A DNA stretch of 64,000 nt, from positions 1-64,000 of the forward strand of contig NZ_JADNBB010000017.1 of the NCBI RefSeq assembly GCF_015550595.1, given 5' to 3'. Shown here one piece after another: positions 45,104-54,388 of this stretch (its first letter is position 1; the number at the start of each line of letters is the position of its first letter). Position numbers and translations under genes: made by a program. The stretch comes from Parabacteroides goldsteinii (GTDB taxonomy: Bacteria; Bacteroidota; Bacteroidia; Bacteroidales; Tannerellaceae). The notes beneath the pieces were generated by a model, which made no database searches, was not told where the DNA came from, and saw only the letters and a program-made list of their open reading frames with translations.

Positions 45104-45916
45104 TTACCATGATGGGGCAACCCCATACGTTTCCTTATATATTTTGGAGAAATGAGACAGGTTTTTGAAACCCACATCTAAACAGGCTTCCGTCACTTTT
45201 TTTCTGCCTGATTTTATCAAATCATGTGCAGCCTCCAGACGACGTCTGATAATCCATTTCTGTGGTGTCAGGTCACTGACTTTGGCGAAGTCACGTTTGA
45301 AAGTCGCCAGGCTGCGTCCTGTATAACTTGCAATTTCATCCATCGAAAGGTCGCACATATAATTCTCATTCAGATAGTCGAGAATGTCTATTTTCCACGG
45401 TTCCACAAAATCGAACAATGAGGCGTAAAGATTCCTGTCGGTGTTGAGTAGTACATATACCCCCTCGATCATTTTTAGTTTCAGTACATCTTCAGACGGT
45501 TTTTCGCCTGCATCGAAATAGGGAATGACTGATTCGAACAGTGAGCGAATGTCTGGTCTGTTGCTTGGCAATACATGCAGACTTACTTTTTCACGTTTAG
45601 AATCAGTCGGAATTTGTTGCCGGTTAAGAGTCTGATAAAATTCTCTCAGAAAAGGTCTTGAGAATTTCAACACGACAGAACGGTACGGTTTCCCATCCTC
45701 GACCTTTTTCTGCAACCACATCCGGTTATCGCGCCGCATGAAAGCACACTCCCCCGGATGCAAAACGGTTTTCTTTCCGCGCTCCTCTATTTCCAGTTCA
45801 CCGGAACATAGATAAATAAGCGTATGTTCCCTGTTTTCGTGGGCACATCCCCGGTCGTCAGTGAAATAGCTTGCTATAAGCACATTCGAGCAATCGAATA
45901 CATCTAATTGTTCCAT
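45104..45916 (-). CDS. AraC-family transcriptional regulator
   Basis: About 270 aa. An N-terminal cupin-like sensor (HTLIYLCSGELEIEERGKK) precedes a double HTH with MDEIASYTGRSLATFKRDFAKVSDLTPQKWI and VTEACLDVGFKNLSHFSKIYKETYG. The start at 45916 (MEQLDVFD) avoids overlap with the upstream CMD-cupin gene, which ends at 45921. It is the likely regulator of the second redox cassette. Confidence 0.88.
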   Translation of the reverse strand: MEQLDVFDCSNVLIASYFTDDRGCAHENREHTLIYLCSGELEIEERGKKTVLHPGECAFMRRDNRMWLQKKVEDGKPYRSVVLKFSRPFLREFYQTLNRQQIPTDSKREKVSLHVLPSNRPDIRSLFESVIPYFDAGEKPSEDVLKLKMIEGVYVLLNTDRNLYASLFDFVEPWKIDILDYLNENYMCDLSMDEIASYTGRSLATFKRDFAKVSDLTPQKWIIRRRLEAAHDLIKSGRKKVTEACLDVGFKNLSHFSKIYKETYGVAPSW

Positions 45917-45920
45917 ATAT

Positions 45921-46748
45921 TTATTGTTTGTTCTGTTCGAGTTTGTTATACTCTTCATCCGTCACCGGTTCGAGCCATTCATTGGAAGTATTATCTCCGG
46001 GGACTTCGAATGCTAAATGGGCGAACCAACTGTCGGCTGCAGCTCCGTGCCAATGCTTGACGTTAGCAGGGATATGAATCACCGTACCAGGCAGAATTTC
46101 CACTGCGGGCTTGCCTTCTTCCTGATACCACCCGCGTCCGGCTACGCCGATGAGCATCTGTCCACCGCCGCTCTTTGCGCGGTGTACGTGCCAGTTGTTG
46201 CGGCAACGAGGTTCAAAAGTAACATTGGCTATCGAAACTTGCTCGCGTGAAATGGGAGCAAGGTAGCTGTTACCGATGAAGTACTGTGCGTACGCAGTAT
46301 TGGGTTCGCCGATGGGGAAAATCATTTCGTGCTGGAAAGCTGCCTTGGCGTCTTCGCCGGCAGAGTCTTCCGCCCATACGCCTTTGGCCAGATTGAACGC
46401 CGCCCACGCTTTGGGCCAACCGGCATAGAAACCGATGTGGGTGATGATTTCGGCAATCTCGGTGCGGGTAATACCGTTTTTCTTTGCTGACTGAAGATGG
46501 TAAACGAGCGAATTGTCGGTGATACCCTGGCTAATGAGGGAGGTGATGGTTACTAAACTGCGGTCGCGCAGACCTAGCTTGTCGGTGCGGCTCCATACTT
46601 CTCCGAAAAGGACATCGTCGTTGAGTTCTGCAAATTTGGGGGCGAACTCACCTAATTGGGTGCGTCCTGCTGTCTGTACTATTTTTTCTTGTGCCATGAC
46701 ATTGAGTGTTAAAATGGTGAATACTGAAATTAAAAGAATCTTGTTCAT
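45921..46748 (-). CDS. Fusion: carboxymuconolactone decarboxylase-like + cupin, exported
   Basis: A 275-aa protein with signal ISVFTILTLNVMA. A CMD domain (about 25-130) has LRDRSLVTITSLIS and EIAEIITHIGFYAGWPKAWAA. The cupin domain (about 150-265) has VTFEPRCRNNWHVHRAKSGGGQMLIG and TVIHIPANVKHWHGAAADS. Fused CMD-cupin proteins occur widely in Bacteroides. It heads the cassette; a -7 element TAACTTTG lies upstream (46792-46799, minus strand). Confidence 0.87.
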   Translation of the reverse strand: MNKILLISVFTILTLNVMAQEKIVQTAGRTQLGEFAPKFAELNDDVLFGEVWSRTDKLGLRDRSLVTITSLISQGITDNSLVYHLQSAKKNGITRTEIAEIITHIGFYAGWPKAWAAFNLAKGVWAEDSAGEDAKAAFQHEMIFPIGEPNTAYAQYFIGNSYLAPISREQVSIANVTFEPRCRNNWHVHRAKSGGGQMLIGVAGRGWYQEEGKPAVEILPGTVIHIPANVKHWHGAAADSWFAHLAFEVPGDNTSNEWLEPVTDEEYNKLEQNKQ

Positions 46749-46992
46749 TGCTATTTCATTTATTGGATGAAGTTATTTGTTTTTATTGATGCAAAGTTAC
46801 CAAGACTTGTAGAAGTTGTTGTAACGATAAGTGGGAAGTTTGTACCAATTTTACTGATTTTGATGTGCTCAATGTATTAATTTATTGGGGATTTGAAATA
46901 AAGCACTAATTTTATGCCGAGTTATTTGACGGTATAGCACCACAAAATTACAATCGCTTAAGTCAAATCGATAAAACATAAAATAATAAATC

Positions 46993-46998
46993 AGGAGG
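46993..46998 (+). promoter_or_regulatory. Canonical AGGAGG Shine-Dalgarno
   Basis: AGGAGG is placed six bases before ATG 47005. Bacteroidetes genes rarely use a strong Shine-Dalgarno; neighbouring genes have A/T-rich leaders. It fixes the methyltransferase start and hints at foreign origin. Confidence 0.8.
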
Positions 46999-47004
46999 AC
47001 ATAA

Positions 47005-47760
47005 ATGAATAGTGATTATAAAGTAGGTGATTTAATTTATGATGCAAATATTTATGATGGCATGAATACCGGCCTGACTGATTTGCAATTTTATAAACGA
47101 TGGCTGCCGAAAGGTAAGGAGGCCCGAATACTCGAACTTTGTTGCGGTACAGGCAGACTTACTGTTCCAATAGCACAGGACGGGTATGATATTACCGGGA
47201 TTGATTATACTTCTTCAATGCTTGATCAGGCAAAGATTAAAGCATCCGAAGCAGGATTGGAAATTCCTTTTATTGAAGCAGATATCAGGACTTTGAATTT
47301 ACAGGAAAAATACGACCTTATTTTTATTCCATTTAATTCAATCCATCATTTATATAAAAATGAAGATTTATTTAAGGCATTCAGTGTCGTTAAAAATCAT
47401 CTCAAAGACGGAGGTTTATTTCTGTTGGATTGCTTTAATCCGAATATTCGATATATTGTAGAAGGTGAAAAAGAACCGATGGAAATTACTGCATATACAA
47501 CAGACGATGGAAGAGATGTATTGATTAAGCAGACAATGCGATATGAAAATACGACTCAGATAAATCGAATCGAATGGCATTACTTTATCAATGGCAAGTT
47601 TAATTCGATTCAAAATCTGGATATGAGAATGTTTTTCCCGCAAGAATTGGATTCATATTTGGAATGGAACGGTTTTAATATTATTCATAAGTACGGAGGA
47701 TTTGACGGGGAAGCATTTAATGATGATTCGGAAAAACAGATATTCGTTTGCCGGTGTTAG
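47005..47760 (+). CDS. Class I SAM-dependent methyltransferase
   Basis: A 251-aa enzyme with motif I ARILELCCGTGRLTVPIA (about 40-57), YDITGIDYTSSMLDQA (acidic ribose ligand), motif IV YDLIFIPFNSIHHL and GGLFLLDCFNPN. The accessory beta region is late (MRMFFPQELDSYLEWNGF). It resembles small-molecule methyltransferases common in Firmicutes. It stands alone with its own terminator (47820). The substrate is unknown. Confidence 0.85.
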   Translation: MNSDYKVGDLIYDANIYDGMNTGLTDLQFYKRWLPKGKEARILELCCGTGRLTVPIAQDGYDITGIDYTSSMLDQAKIKASEAGLEIPFIEADIRTLNLQEKYDLIFIPFNSIHHLYKNEDLFKAFSVVKNHLKDGGLFLLDCFNPNIRYIVEGEKEPMEITAYTTDDGRDVLIKQTMRYENTTQINRIEWHYFINGKFNSIQNLDMRMFFPQELDSYLEWNGFNIIHKYGGFDGEAFNDDSEKQIFVCRC

Positions 47761-47819
47761 TTCAGATATGTATATACAAACTGAAACGGTGTGTCACGTT
47801 ATAGTCTGAAAATTTCAGA

Positions 47820-47852
47820 AACCTGCTTTACCTTTAAATAATAAAGCAGGTT
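47820..47852. terminator. Hairpin terminator between methyltransferase and DUF418 genes
   Basis: AACCTGCTTTA (47820-47830) pairs with TAAAGCAGGTT (47842-47852). It lies in the gap between two convergent genes. Confidence 0.75.
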
Positions 47853-47885
47853 GTTATGGTTATATATGTTACGCAAGGAACGGAG

Positions 47886-49133
47886 TTATTCTTTTTTTCT
47901 GAATGGTTGTATTTTCAGATAGGTAGCCGAACGCCAAAACCATTCTAAAGGACCGTATAGGAAGTATTTTAACCAATATTTACTGAATATCGCTTGAATA
48001 ATATATACAGCCAAACCTAATACAAAGACCTCTGTTGTTCCCCAACTGCCAAATACGGCTCCTAAGCCCCACATAGAGAACATAGTTCCTCCCACAATAC
48101 TTTGTGCTACGTAGTTTGTCAATCCCATACGACCATAAGGAATAATCGTATTCAGATATTTTCCTATCCCGTTTGTTTGACATAGGATAATGAATCCTAA
48201 TGCCAAGGCCCCGGAAAACAAGACAGACTGTATATCTTTGAGTGCCATAGATACCAACATGAAAGGAGACAGTTCAACTCCAGACATGAGCATCCTGAAT
48301 GTAACTTCTTGTAATGGGATCAGGCTGACAAGAAAGCAAGCAAGGGTAAATACGGCAAAAAGCAGTACGTTTCTTCTTTTATGAGTTTCCACTTCCTCAA
48401 AAAAGCGTAAACGTCCTACGATCAGTCCCAAAATGAAAAGAGCCATCGTAACATATCCGCGTCCGTTCAATCCGAATTGATAATTTAGTTTACCTACAAA
48501 TCCGGTGGTTAAGTTTCTTTTTGCCGATTTAAGGAACGACGGCCTTTTCGTTATCAGGTTGGGAGCGGTCTGCCTGTTTCTGTTCGATTCGTTAGATATT
48601 GATTGTTGCGGAATATTTTCCGTTTGTTCGGTTTTTACTGTGCGCTCATAATTTGTTGCTATGATACGGGGCGTACCTATCAACAGAAGTATGGCTATGA
48701 CAATCAATATCCAGTTTTTAAGAGGGAACAGCAGTACCATGATAACTCCAAAAGCAGCATATATAGGTAAAATATCGGCTGTGAAAAAACTGTTTCCAAC
48801 GATACCTATCGCAAAAAGGATAACCATGCGCCAGATAAAACGTTTTCTGAAATCGATACCTTTTTTTGCTCCTCGGTCCATTTGTATGAAAAAACTTAAT
48901 CCGAAAAGGAAGGCGAAAATGTTAATAAATTTGCCCATTATTACATGTTGCGAGAGCCATTGGATGGCAGTGTCCAGTATTGGGAATTGCGGCTCCGAGG
49001 CCGGTGCACCGGAAAAGACTCCAAAATGTTGCAGCATATGCATGAGTATAACACCTAGTAATGCAAATCCTCTCAATGCATCCAAAACATGGATTCGACT
49101 TTGTGGGGCTGAAATTGTTTTACTTTGTTCCAT
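47886..49133 (-). CDS. DUF418 (YeiB-type) multi-pass membrane protein
   Basis: A 415-aa protein with about ten hydrophobic segments. The N-terminal HVLDALRGFALLGVILMHML is the heparan-acetyltransferase-like signature of the acyltransferase-3/DUF418 group. The C-terminal DUF418 block has GRMGLTNYVAQSIVGGTMF and FSKYWLKYFLYGPLEWFWR. Its biochemical role is unknown. It is transcribed alone. Confidence 0.85.
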   Translation of the reverse strand: MEQSKTISAPQSRIHVLDALRGFALLGVILMHMLQHFGVFSGAPASEPQFPILDTAIQWLSQHVIMGKFINIFAFLFGLSFFIQMDRGAKKGIDFRKRFIWRMVILFAIGIVGNSFFTADILPIYAAFGVIMVLLFPLKNWILIVIAILLLIGTPRIIATNYERTVKTEQTENIPQQSISNESNRNRQTAPNLITKRPSFLKSAKRNLTTGFVGKLNYQFGLNGRGYVTMALFILGLIVGRLRFFEEVETHKRRNVLLFAVFTLACFLVSLIPLQEVTFRMLMSGVELSPFMLVSMALKDIQSVLFSGALALGFIILCQTNGIGKYLNTIIPYGRMGLTNYVAQSIVGGTMFSMWGLGAVFGSWGTTEVFVLGLAVYIIQAIFSKYWLKYFLYGPLEWFWRSATYLKIQPFRKKE

Positions 49134-49479
49134 TTTCTATTTATTGTTTGATAACGATTCACCTATGTCTGTAAATCGTTTTTGCAAAGATAGAGTGTGT
49201 ACAGGCTTCCCATCCTATACGAATTACGGTTTTAAGTACCAATATTACAGATTGTCTGTCCGGTTACCGTGGATCTCAATATTGGCGAGTTGCGCCTCGA
49301 TCCGGTTTTACGTGAACCGGGTGGTTGGCAACCATATTTTCTACACAAAAGAAGGGCAGAGGAAATATGATGTAATCATCGCTGATTCTTAAATAATTGT
49401 TAGCTTTGTAGACAGTTAGAGAGTAATATAGATTTATTCAATATCTGATAATAATTATAAACCTAATTAGTAGAACATT
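49134..49479. other. Gap with possible gene remnants
   Basis: Plus-strand frames here read protein-like for short stretches, for example VDLNIGELRLDPVLREPGGW (about 49270-49330) and, in another frame, GQRKYDVIIADS ending at 49392. Neither has a start or recognisable domain, so this is probably decayed coding DNA plus the promoters of the flanking genes. Confidence 0.3.
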
Positions 49480-49749
49480 GTGAACAAACTATTTTGCCAG
49501 AGTTGTGGTATGCCACTTGAAAATGACAAGGTAATTGGAACAAACGCGGATAACAGTAAAAATAACGACTATTGTATTTACTGCTATAAGGATGGAACTT
49601 TTACACAAGATGTGACAATGAATGAAATGATAGAGATCAGCTTACGACATATGAAAGAATTGTTTAAAGGCGACCCTGCTTTTGATGAAAAAGCTGCGCT
49701 CGATAACATGAACATCTTTTTCCCACAATTAAAAAGATGGAGTAAATAA
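49480..49749 (+). CDS. Putative zinc-ribbon protein
   Basis: An 89-aa protein starting with GTG (49480). FCQSCGMPLEND and DYCIYCYKDG form a four-Cys zinc ribbon, followed by FTQDVTMNEMIEISLRHM. This matches the zinc_ribbon_2 family of small cytosolic proteins of unknown function. It lies 5 bp before the CDF transporter gene and is probably co-transcribed. Confidence 0.82.
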   Translation: MNKLFCQSCGMPLENDKVIGTNADNSKNNDYCIYCYKDGTFTQDVTMNEMIEISLRHMKELFKGDPAFDEKAALDNMNIFFPQLKRWSK

Positions 49750-49754
49750 TACGT

Positions 49755-50672
49755 ATGTCACGGGAGAAAATCTTAATAAGAACTTCATGGGTAAGTACGA
49801 TAGGCAACGCGATACTGTCCGTTTCTAAAATCGTTGTCGGCTTGTTGTCGGGGAGCTTGGCTGTAATAGGGGATGGTATTGATTCGGCAACCGATGTGGT
49901 TATATCTGTTGTCATGATCTTTACGGCACGTTTGATGAACAAGCCGCCTTCCAAGAAGTATGTGTTTGGTTATGAGAAAGCTGAGAGCATTGCTACAAAG
50001 GTGCTTTCGTTAGTGATCTTTTATGCAGGCGCACAGATGTTGGTGTCGTCGGTTGAAAGTATCTTTTCGGACGAGACGAAAGAGATTCCATCGGCTATTG
50101 CCATCTATGTTACTATCTTTTCTATTGTCGGTAAACTTTTGTTGTCTGCTTATCAATATAAACAAGGAAAGAAAATCAACAGCTCTATGCTGACTGCGAA
50201 TGCTGTCAATATGCGTAATGATGTGGTTATTTCATGCGGTGTCCTGTTGGGGTTGATATTTACATTTATATTTAAGTTGCCTATACTCGATTCGATTACA
50301 GGGTTGGTGATCAGTCTTTTTATTATCAAATCGTCTATCGGTATCTTTATGGATTCCAATGTCGAACTGATGGATGGGGTGAAAGATGTCAATGTATATA
50401 ATAAGATATTTGAAGCTGTAGAGAAAGTTCCCGGTGCAGGTAATCCGCATCGTGTCCGGTCGAGAATGGTTGGTAATCTGTATCTGATCACGCTCGATAT
50501 AGAAGTAGACCCGCAAATGACCTTAATGCGTGCTCATGAGATTGCCGATGAAGTGGAGAAGAGTATAGAAGACTCGATAGACAATATATATGATATTCTA
50601 GTTCATGTGGAACCTGCCGGAAAATGCCAGACGGATGAGAAATTTGGTATCGACAGAGACATGGTGAATTAG
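49755..50672 (+). CDS. CDF-family cation efflux transporter
   Basis: A 305-aa protein with six TM segments. TM2 has GDGIDSATDVVIS (acidic metal site near residue 38) and TM5 has NAVNMRNDVVISCGVLLG. The C-terminal cytoplasmic domain ends in DNIYDILVHVEPAGK. TM2 reads D-x3-D and TM5 N-x3-D, whereas zinc exporters usually have HD-HD sites, so iron or manganese is as likely as zinc. The gene follows the zinc-ribbon gene. Confidence 0.88.
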   Translation: MSREKILIRTSWVSTIGNAILSVSKIVVGLLSGSLAVIGDGIDSATDVVISVVMIFTARLMNKPPSKKYVFGYEKAESIATKVLSLVIFYAGAQMLVSSVESIFSDETKEIPSAIAIYVTIFSIVGKLLLSAYQYKQGKKINSSMLTANAVNMRNDVVISCGVLLGLIFTFIFKLPILDSITGLVISLFIIKSSIGIFMDSNVELMDGVKDVNVYNKIFEAVEKVPGAGNPHRVRSRMVGNLYLITLDIEVDPQMTLMRAHEIADEVEKSIEDSIDNIYDILVHVEPAGKCQTDEKFGIDRDMVN

Positions 50673-50689
50673 ATATGGTAGAAACATGA

Positions 50690-51999
50690 ATAAGCACCTA
50701 TTATGAGATATTGTCCGAATATCCTCAGATTCCTATTTTTATCCTGAATGAAGTCAATCAGAGTCCCGATACCTGGATGAAGCAGATCTGATCGTCCCGG
50801 CAAACAGTGAGTATTTTCCGGCATGGGGAACATCCCGACTCCTTCTTTATGGATGAAACCGGGGAAATATTGAAGCGACCGATAAAAATCATACGATCTT
50901 GCGTATCGATGAAATAGCCGGTCCGAGTTCTGTCAGGTTGCGTATGCGTTCTCTGATCGAGTCTTTGGAGGTGATAATACCTGATCCGTTAACAGGAATG
51001 AAGACATTTCAGGGCTATGCCATTGCCTATAAGAAAGAGGACAGGCAAAAGACGATACTCGCTCCCTGGTTTGCTGATTTTATCTCGCCTTTCATTCCGG
51101 TTCTCGGAGAACTGGCAGGTTATAAGATTGTCAATTTACCTAAGTCCAATGCGGTCTTTGCGGAGGCCGGACTTGTCTACGGGCATAATGAAGTCTGTTA
51201 TCCTTCCACATTGGTTTTGGGGGATATTATAACGGCGTTGCAATCGGGTAAATATGACCTGTACGATGTTGTGGTTGCCATTACACAAACAGGTGGTCAG
51301 TGCTGGGCTACGAATTATCTGGCACAGATCAAGTCCGGTTTGATGAACGCAGGATTTTCCAATATTCCGGTGTTGGTGTTTGCTGCCGGAGAGGTTTTCC
51401 AGAACGATCAGAAGGCTTTAAACTGCCGGCTCTTAAATTGATGGATATTGTCGTTTATATGCTTCTCTATGCGGATGCATTGCAGCAGATGTATAGTAGT
51501 ACGATCGTCCGGGAAAAGAAGAAAGGGGAGATGTAGCATTTGTTTGATTTCTATATCGACAGGGGAGTGGAGGCGATCCGCAGGAACGATCATAAAGCGT
51601 TGCTTTCCTTGTTGGAACAGGCTGTGGCCGACTTTAACGGAGTTGACATCTACGACCGTGAGTTTACGAAGATCGGCCTGGTAGGAGAGATCTATGTGAA
51701 ATACAATAGCTATGGACAGGCTCATATCACCGAATGGCTTCGTTCCCGGAATATGGAAGTGGTCACGCCTCCGCTCATTGATTTCGTGATGCAGTATTTC
51801 GTAAATTCCCAGGCTAACATAAAGAATGGTTTGCAGAAGTATAACCTCTTTAAGCATTGCCAATCATATTGTAGCGAAAGGTATCGAGAAACGGTTGAGG
51901 AAGTTCTGTCCGGAGATGAACCTACTGTATCTGTATGTTGATGGCGGCATGGCGGAGGTGAATTTGCAGAACAGGTTACATTTCCTGATTAATGGTTAA
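50690..51999 (+). pseudogene. Decayed acyl-CoA dehydratase activase-type gene (DUF2229/HgdC-related)
   Basis: Fragments in different frames match the C-terminal half of the giant activase/2-hydroxyglutaryl-CoA dehydratase-like protein of gut Bacteroidales. They include PWFADFISPFIPVLGELAGY and NEVCYPSTLVLGDIITALQSG (50899-51441). LLEQAVADFNGVDIYDREF and GEIYVKYNSYGQAHITEWL (51540-51941) follow, and the frame ends LINGstop at 51999. Several frameshifts and stops separate them, and the ATPase N-terminal half is absent. It is not functional. Confidence 0.75.
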
Positions 52000-52159
52000 G
52001 GGCGATATAATTATTATTCACAAATAAAGTGCAAGTATAATCTAAATGCCAATGTTGATGGATATCACACTTGGAAACTTATAAATGATATTCAGGAGGT
52101 AGCTATGAAAGTGGCTTCGAGCATGAAATGAAAATTTCTGCAAAAAAACTGTTGTAATA

Positions 52160-52191
52160 TTTGCATAATAAAAAACAACCCCCTATCTTTG
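52160..52191 (+). promoter_or_regulatory. Promoter of the tRNA-Lys gene
   Basis: TTTG at 52160-52163, 20 nt, TATCTTTG at 52184-52191: a Bacteroides consensus promoter ending 30 bp before the tRNA. Confidence 0.75.
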
Positions 52192-52221
52192 CACCCGCAT
52201 TACAGAAGTAACGCACCGGAT

Positions 52222-52294
52222 GATTCGCTAGCTCAGCAGGTAGAGCACATCCCTTTTAAGGATGGGGTCCTGGGTTCGAACCCCAGGCGGATCA
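52222..52294 (+). tRNA. tRNA-Lys (TTT anticodon)
   Basis: The acceptor GATTCGC pairs with GCGGATC. The D-arm has AGCTCAGCAGGTAGAGC, the anticodon stem CATCC/GGATG holds loop CTTTTAA (anticodon TTT), and the T-arm is CTGGG-TTCGAAC-CCCAG. The discriminator is A and CCA is not encoded. The gene is intact. An integrase gene begins 243 bp downstream, so the region next to it was used by an integrative element. Confidence 0.95.
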
Positions 52295-52319
52295 CTGAAA
52301 CAACAAGAAAAATCAAGCA

Positions 52320-52350
52320 AATCCCTGATAATCAGACATTATCAGGGATT
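52320..52350 (+). terminator. Terminator of the tRNA-Lys transcript
   Basis: AATCCCTGATAAT/ATTATCAGGGATT with a 5-nt loop followed by TTCTTTTTTC. Confidence 0.9.
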
Positions 52351-52408
52351 TCTTTTTTCTGGCAGCTAGCAGAAAATAGCCGTTTCAAGCATATTATCAG
52401 TGGATAAA

Positions 52409-52445
52409 TCGTGGGACTAAAATTTAGTTCAAAAAAGTCCCACGA
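52409..52445. repeat. Inverted repeat at the element's left boundary
   Basis: TCGTGGGACT (52409-52418) and AGTCCCACGA (52436-52445) are exact inverted copies. A further pair ATCAGTG/CACTGAT flanks them (about 52397-52403 and 52460-52466). The location between the tRNA terminator and the integrase promoter suits an integrase binding or crossover site. Confidence 0.6.
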
Positions 52446-52490
52446 ATTTGCATCTTTCTCACTGATTCATAGTCTTTTGCATAGACTTAC

Positions 52491-52522
52491 TTTGGAAGAG
52501 AATACATAGTTTTGTAACTTTA
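52491..52522 (+). promoter_or_regulatory. Integrase promoter
   Basis: TTTG (52491-52494), 20 nt, TAACTTTA (52515-52522): one mismatch from consensus, ending 14 bp before the integrase ATG. Confidence 0.55.
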
Positions 52523-52536
52523 AAAACGATGTAAAA

Positions 52537-53757
52537 ATGGCTCGAAAATCATTTTCTGTATTGTTCTTCATCAAGAAAGGCAAATTATTAAAGAACGGAG
52601 AAGCACCCGTGTGCATGAGAATCACCGTAAACGGCTGTATGGTAGATATTTCTATCAAAAGAAGTTGTCCCGTAAACCTATGGAATCAGGCAAAAGAGAA
52701 TTCAAAAGGCAAAGACCGCATGTCGGTGGAACTGAACCACTACTTAGAAATCACACGTTCCCACGTACACCAAATTTATAGAGAACTGGAAACTTCCGGT
52801 AAGGTTATCACTGTTGATCTTGTTAGAAAACTGTATTATGGTGTGGACGAAGATAACAAAACGCTATTGCAGGTATTCAGAGAGCATAATGAACAAAGCC
52901 GTAAGCTGATTGGAAAAGACTTTGTAAGTAAGACCGTCCAGCGATATGAAACCACTACCCGATATTTAGAAGAATTCATTAAGAAAGAATATCAATTACC
53001 GGATATTGCCCTGAATAACTTGGAAGCCAACTTCATTTCTAAGTTCGATGCTTTTTTGAAGATTGAAAAAGGTTGTGCGCAGAACTCCGCTATCACCCGA
53101 TTGAAAAATTTGAAGAAGATTATCCGCATTGCTTTGGAAAACGACTGGATAAAGAAAGATCCGTTTGCTTACTATCGCTTCAAACTGGAAGAAACAGATC
53201 CTGAATTTCTGACAATGGACGAGATTAAAATCATTCTCGCTAAAGAGTTCACAATTAAACGAGTAGAACAGGTACGTGACGTTTTTGTCTTTTGCATTTT
53301 TACTGGCTTGGCGTTCAGCGATGTGAAAGATTTATCACCCGAACACTTGGTAAAAGACAATAAAGGAGAACTTTGGATAAGGAAGAACCGCCAAAAGACC
53401 AAAATCATGTGTAACATTCCTGTGTTACCTGTGGCAGCTTCCATACTTGATAAATATAAGGATGTGGCAGAGTGTACCGGAAAACTTTTGCCTGTATTAA
53501 GCAATCAACGCATGAACAGTTATTTGAAGGAAATTGCCGATGTGTGCGGAATTCATAAAAATCTTAGTACACATACCGCCCGTCATAGCTACGCCACAAG
53601 CATTTGCCTTGCAAATGGCGTGAGTATAGAGAATGTTGCTAAGATGTTAGGTCATGCAGATACAAGCGTAACAAAACACTATGCAAGGGTATTGGATCAG
53701 AATATTTTCAAGGATATGCAAAAAGTAAATAGCTGTTTATCAGAATTAACTATATAA
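52537..53757 (+). CDS. Tyrosine recombinase (integrase)
   Basis: A 406-aa recombinase. The N-terminal arm-binding domain starts MARKSFSVLFFIKKGK; the SAM-like domain spans about 110-205. In the catalytic domain HTARHSYATSICLANGVS, MLGHADTSVTKHYARV (Tyr nucleophile) and a FTGLAFSDV segment are visible; Ala again replaces the usual first catalytic Arg. It lies beside tRNA-Lys, reads into the element, and catalyses integration and excision. Confidence 0.92.
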   Translation: MARKSFSVLFFIKKGKLLKNGEAPVCMRITVNGCMVDISIKRSCPVNLWNQAKENSKGKDRMSVELNHYLEITRSHVHQIYRELETSGKVITVDLVRKLYYGVDEDNKTLLQVFREHNEQSRKLIGKDFVSKTVQRYETTTRYLEEFIKKEYQLPDIALNNLEANFISKFDAFLKIEKGCAQNSAITRLKNLKKIIRIALENDWIKKDPFAYYRFKLEETDPEFLTMDEIKIILAKEFTIKRVEQVRDVFVFCIFTGLAFSDVKDLSPEHLVKDNKGELWIRKNRQKTKIMCNIPVLPVAASILDKYKDVAECTGKLLPVLSNQRMNSYLKEIADVCGIHKNLSTHTARHSYATSICLANGVSIENVAKMLGHADTSVTKHYARVLDQNIFKDMQKVNSCLSELTI

Positions 53758-53778
53758 TAAAGGTAATAGGCAATATAG

Positions 53779-53826
53779 AAAAAGGATTGGGAAGAATGAA
53801 TTTCATTTTCTCAATCTTTTTCTTTT
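53779..53826 (+). terminator. Imperfect terminator after the integrase
   Basis: AAAAAGGATTG and CAATCTTTTT form a hairpin with one bulged G and a long loop, with a T-rich tail, 22 bp past the integrase stop. The remainder of the gap to 54042 has no gene. Confidence 0.5.
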
Positions 53827-54041
53827 AAGGTAAGTTTTCCAAAACTCAATATGAAGCATTGACAAAGGTAAGTTCCGCATTTAGCCTGTTCAAGTCCGAG
53901 CCTTCGGTTTGAATAAAAATCTTCCTCTCCATTTCATTCCGAGCGTATTTTTATCCAAAGACTTGCACAGACTAAATACTTCACTGGAAAAGTCAATGAT
54001 TCAAATTAAATTCCGAAAAACAATGTTTTTGGCTTGACAGG

Positions 54042-54335
54042 TTACTCTTTCCAACTTTCAAAGTAGTGCTTTTGGAGCAGTTTATCAATATCACTCTGAC
54101 GGTAGATGATTTTACCTTTTATCTGGATAAAGGGGATTAGACCTGTATCTCTCCACTCTTGCAGGGTTCGCAAACTGACATTCAGTTTCTTGGAAACTTC
54201 ATTATTAGAAAGAAAGCGTTCCCCGTTCAGGTGGGGCTTGTAATGCTTGACTATAGACTCAATGCCGTTCAGCATCGAATCAAGCGAAGAAATAAATTCT
54301 TTGACTTGTGGGGTATCTTTATTTATTAATTCCAT
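54042..54335 (-). CDS. Helix-turn-helix (HTH_17) protein
   Basis: A 97-aa Xis-like protein with SNNEVSKKLNVSLRTLQEWRDTGLIPFIQ and then KGKIIYRQSDIDKLLQKHYF. Its layout matches the protein at 3692-4000 (both end in a KHY/RHY tail), so equivalent excision modules exist in the two elements. It follows the DUF3876/HTH pair on the same strand. Confidence 0.75.
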   Translation of the reverse strand: MELINKDTPQVKEFISSLDSMLNGIESIVKHYKPHLNGERFLSNNEVSKKLNVSLRTLQEWRDTGLIPFIQIKGKIIYRQSDIDKLLQKHYFESWKE

Positions 54336-54388
54336 GATTGAAAGATTGTTTTATTGAAATCTTGATTTCAAGATAGCTAGATAGCTGG

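Noticed and set aside
48661-49392. Plus-strand 243-aa frame across the DUF418 start
   Set aside because: Mostly antisense to a clear multi-TM gene; only its end beyond 49134 might be a remnant.
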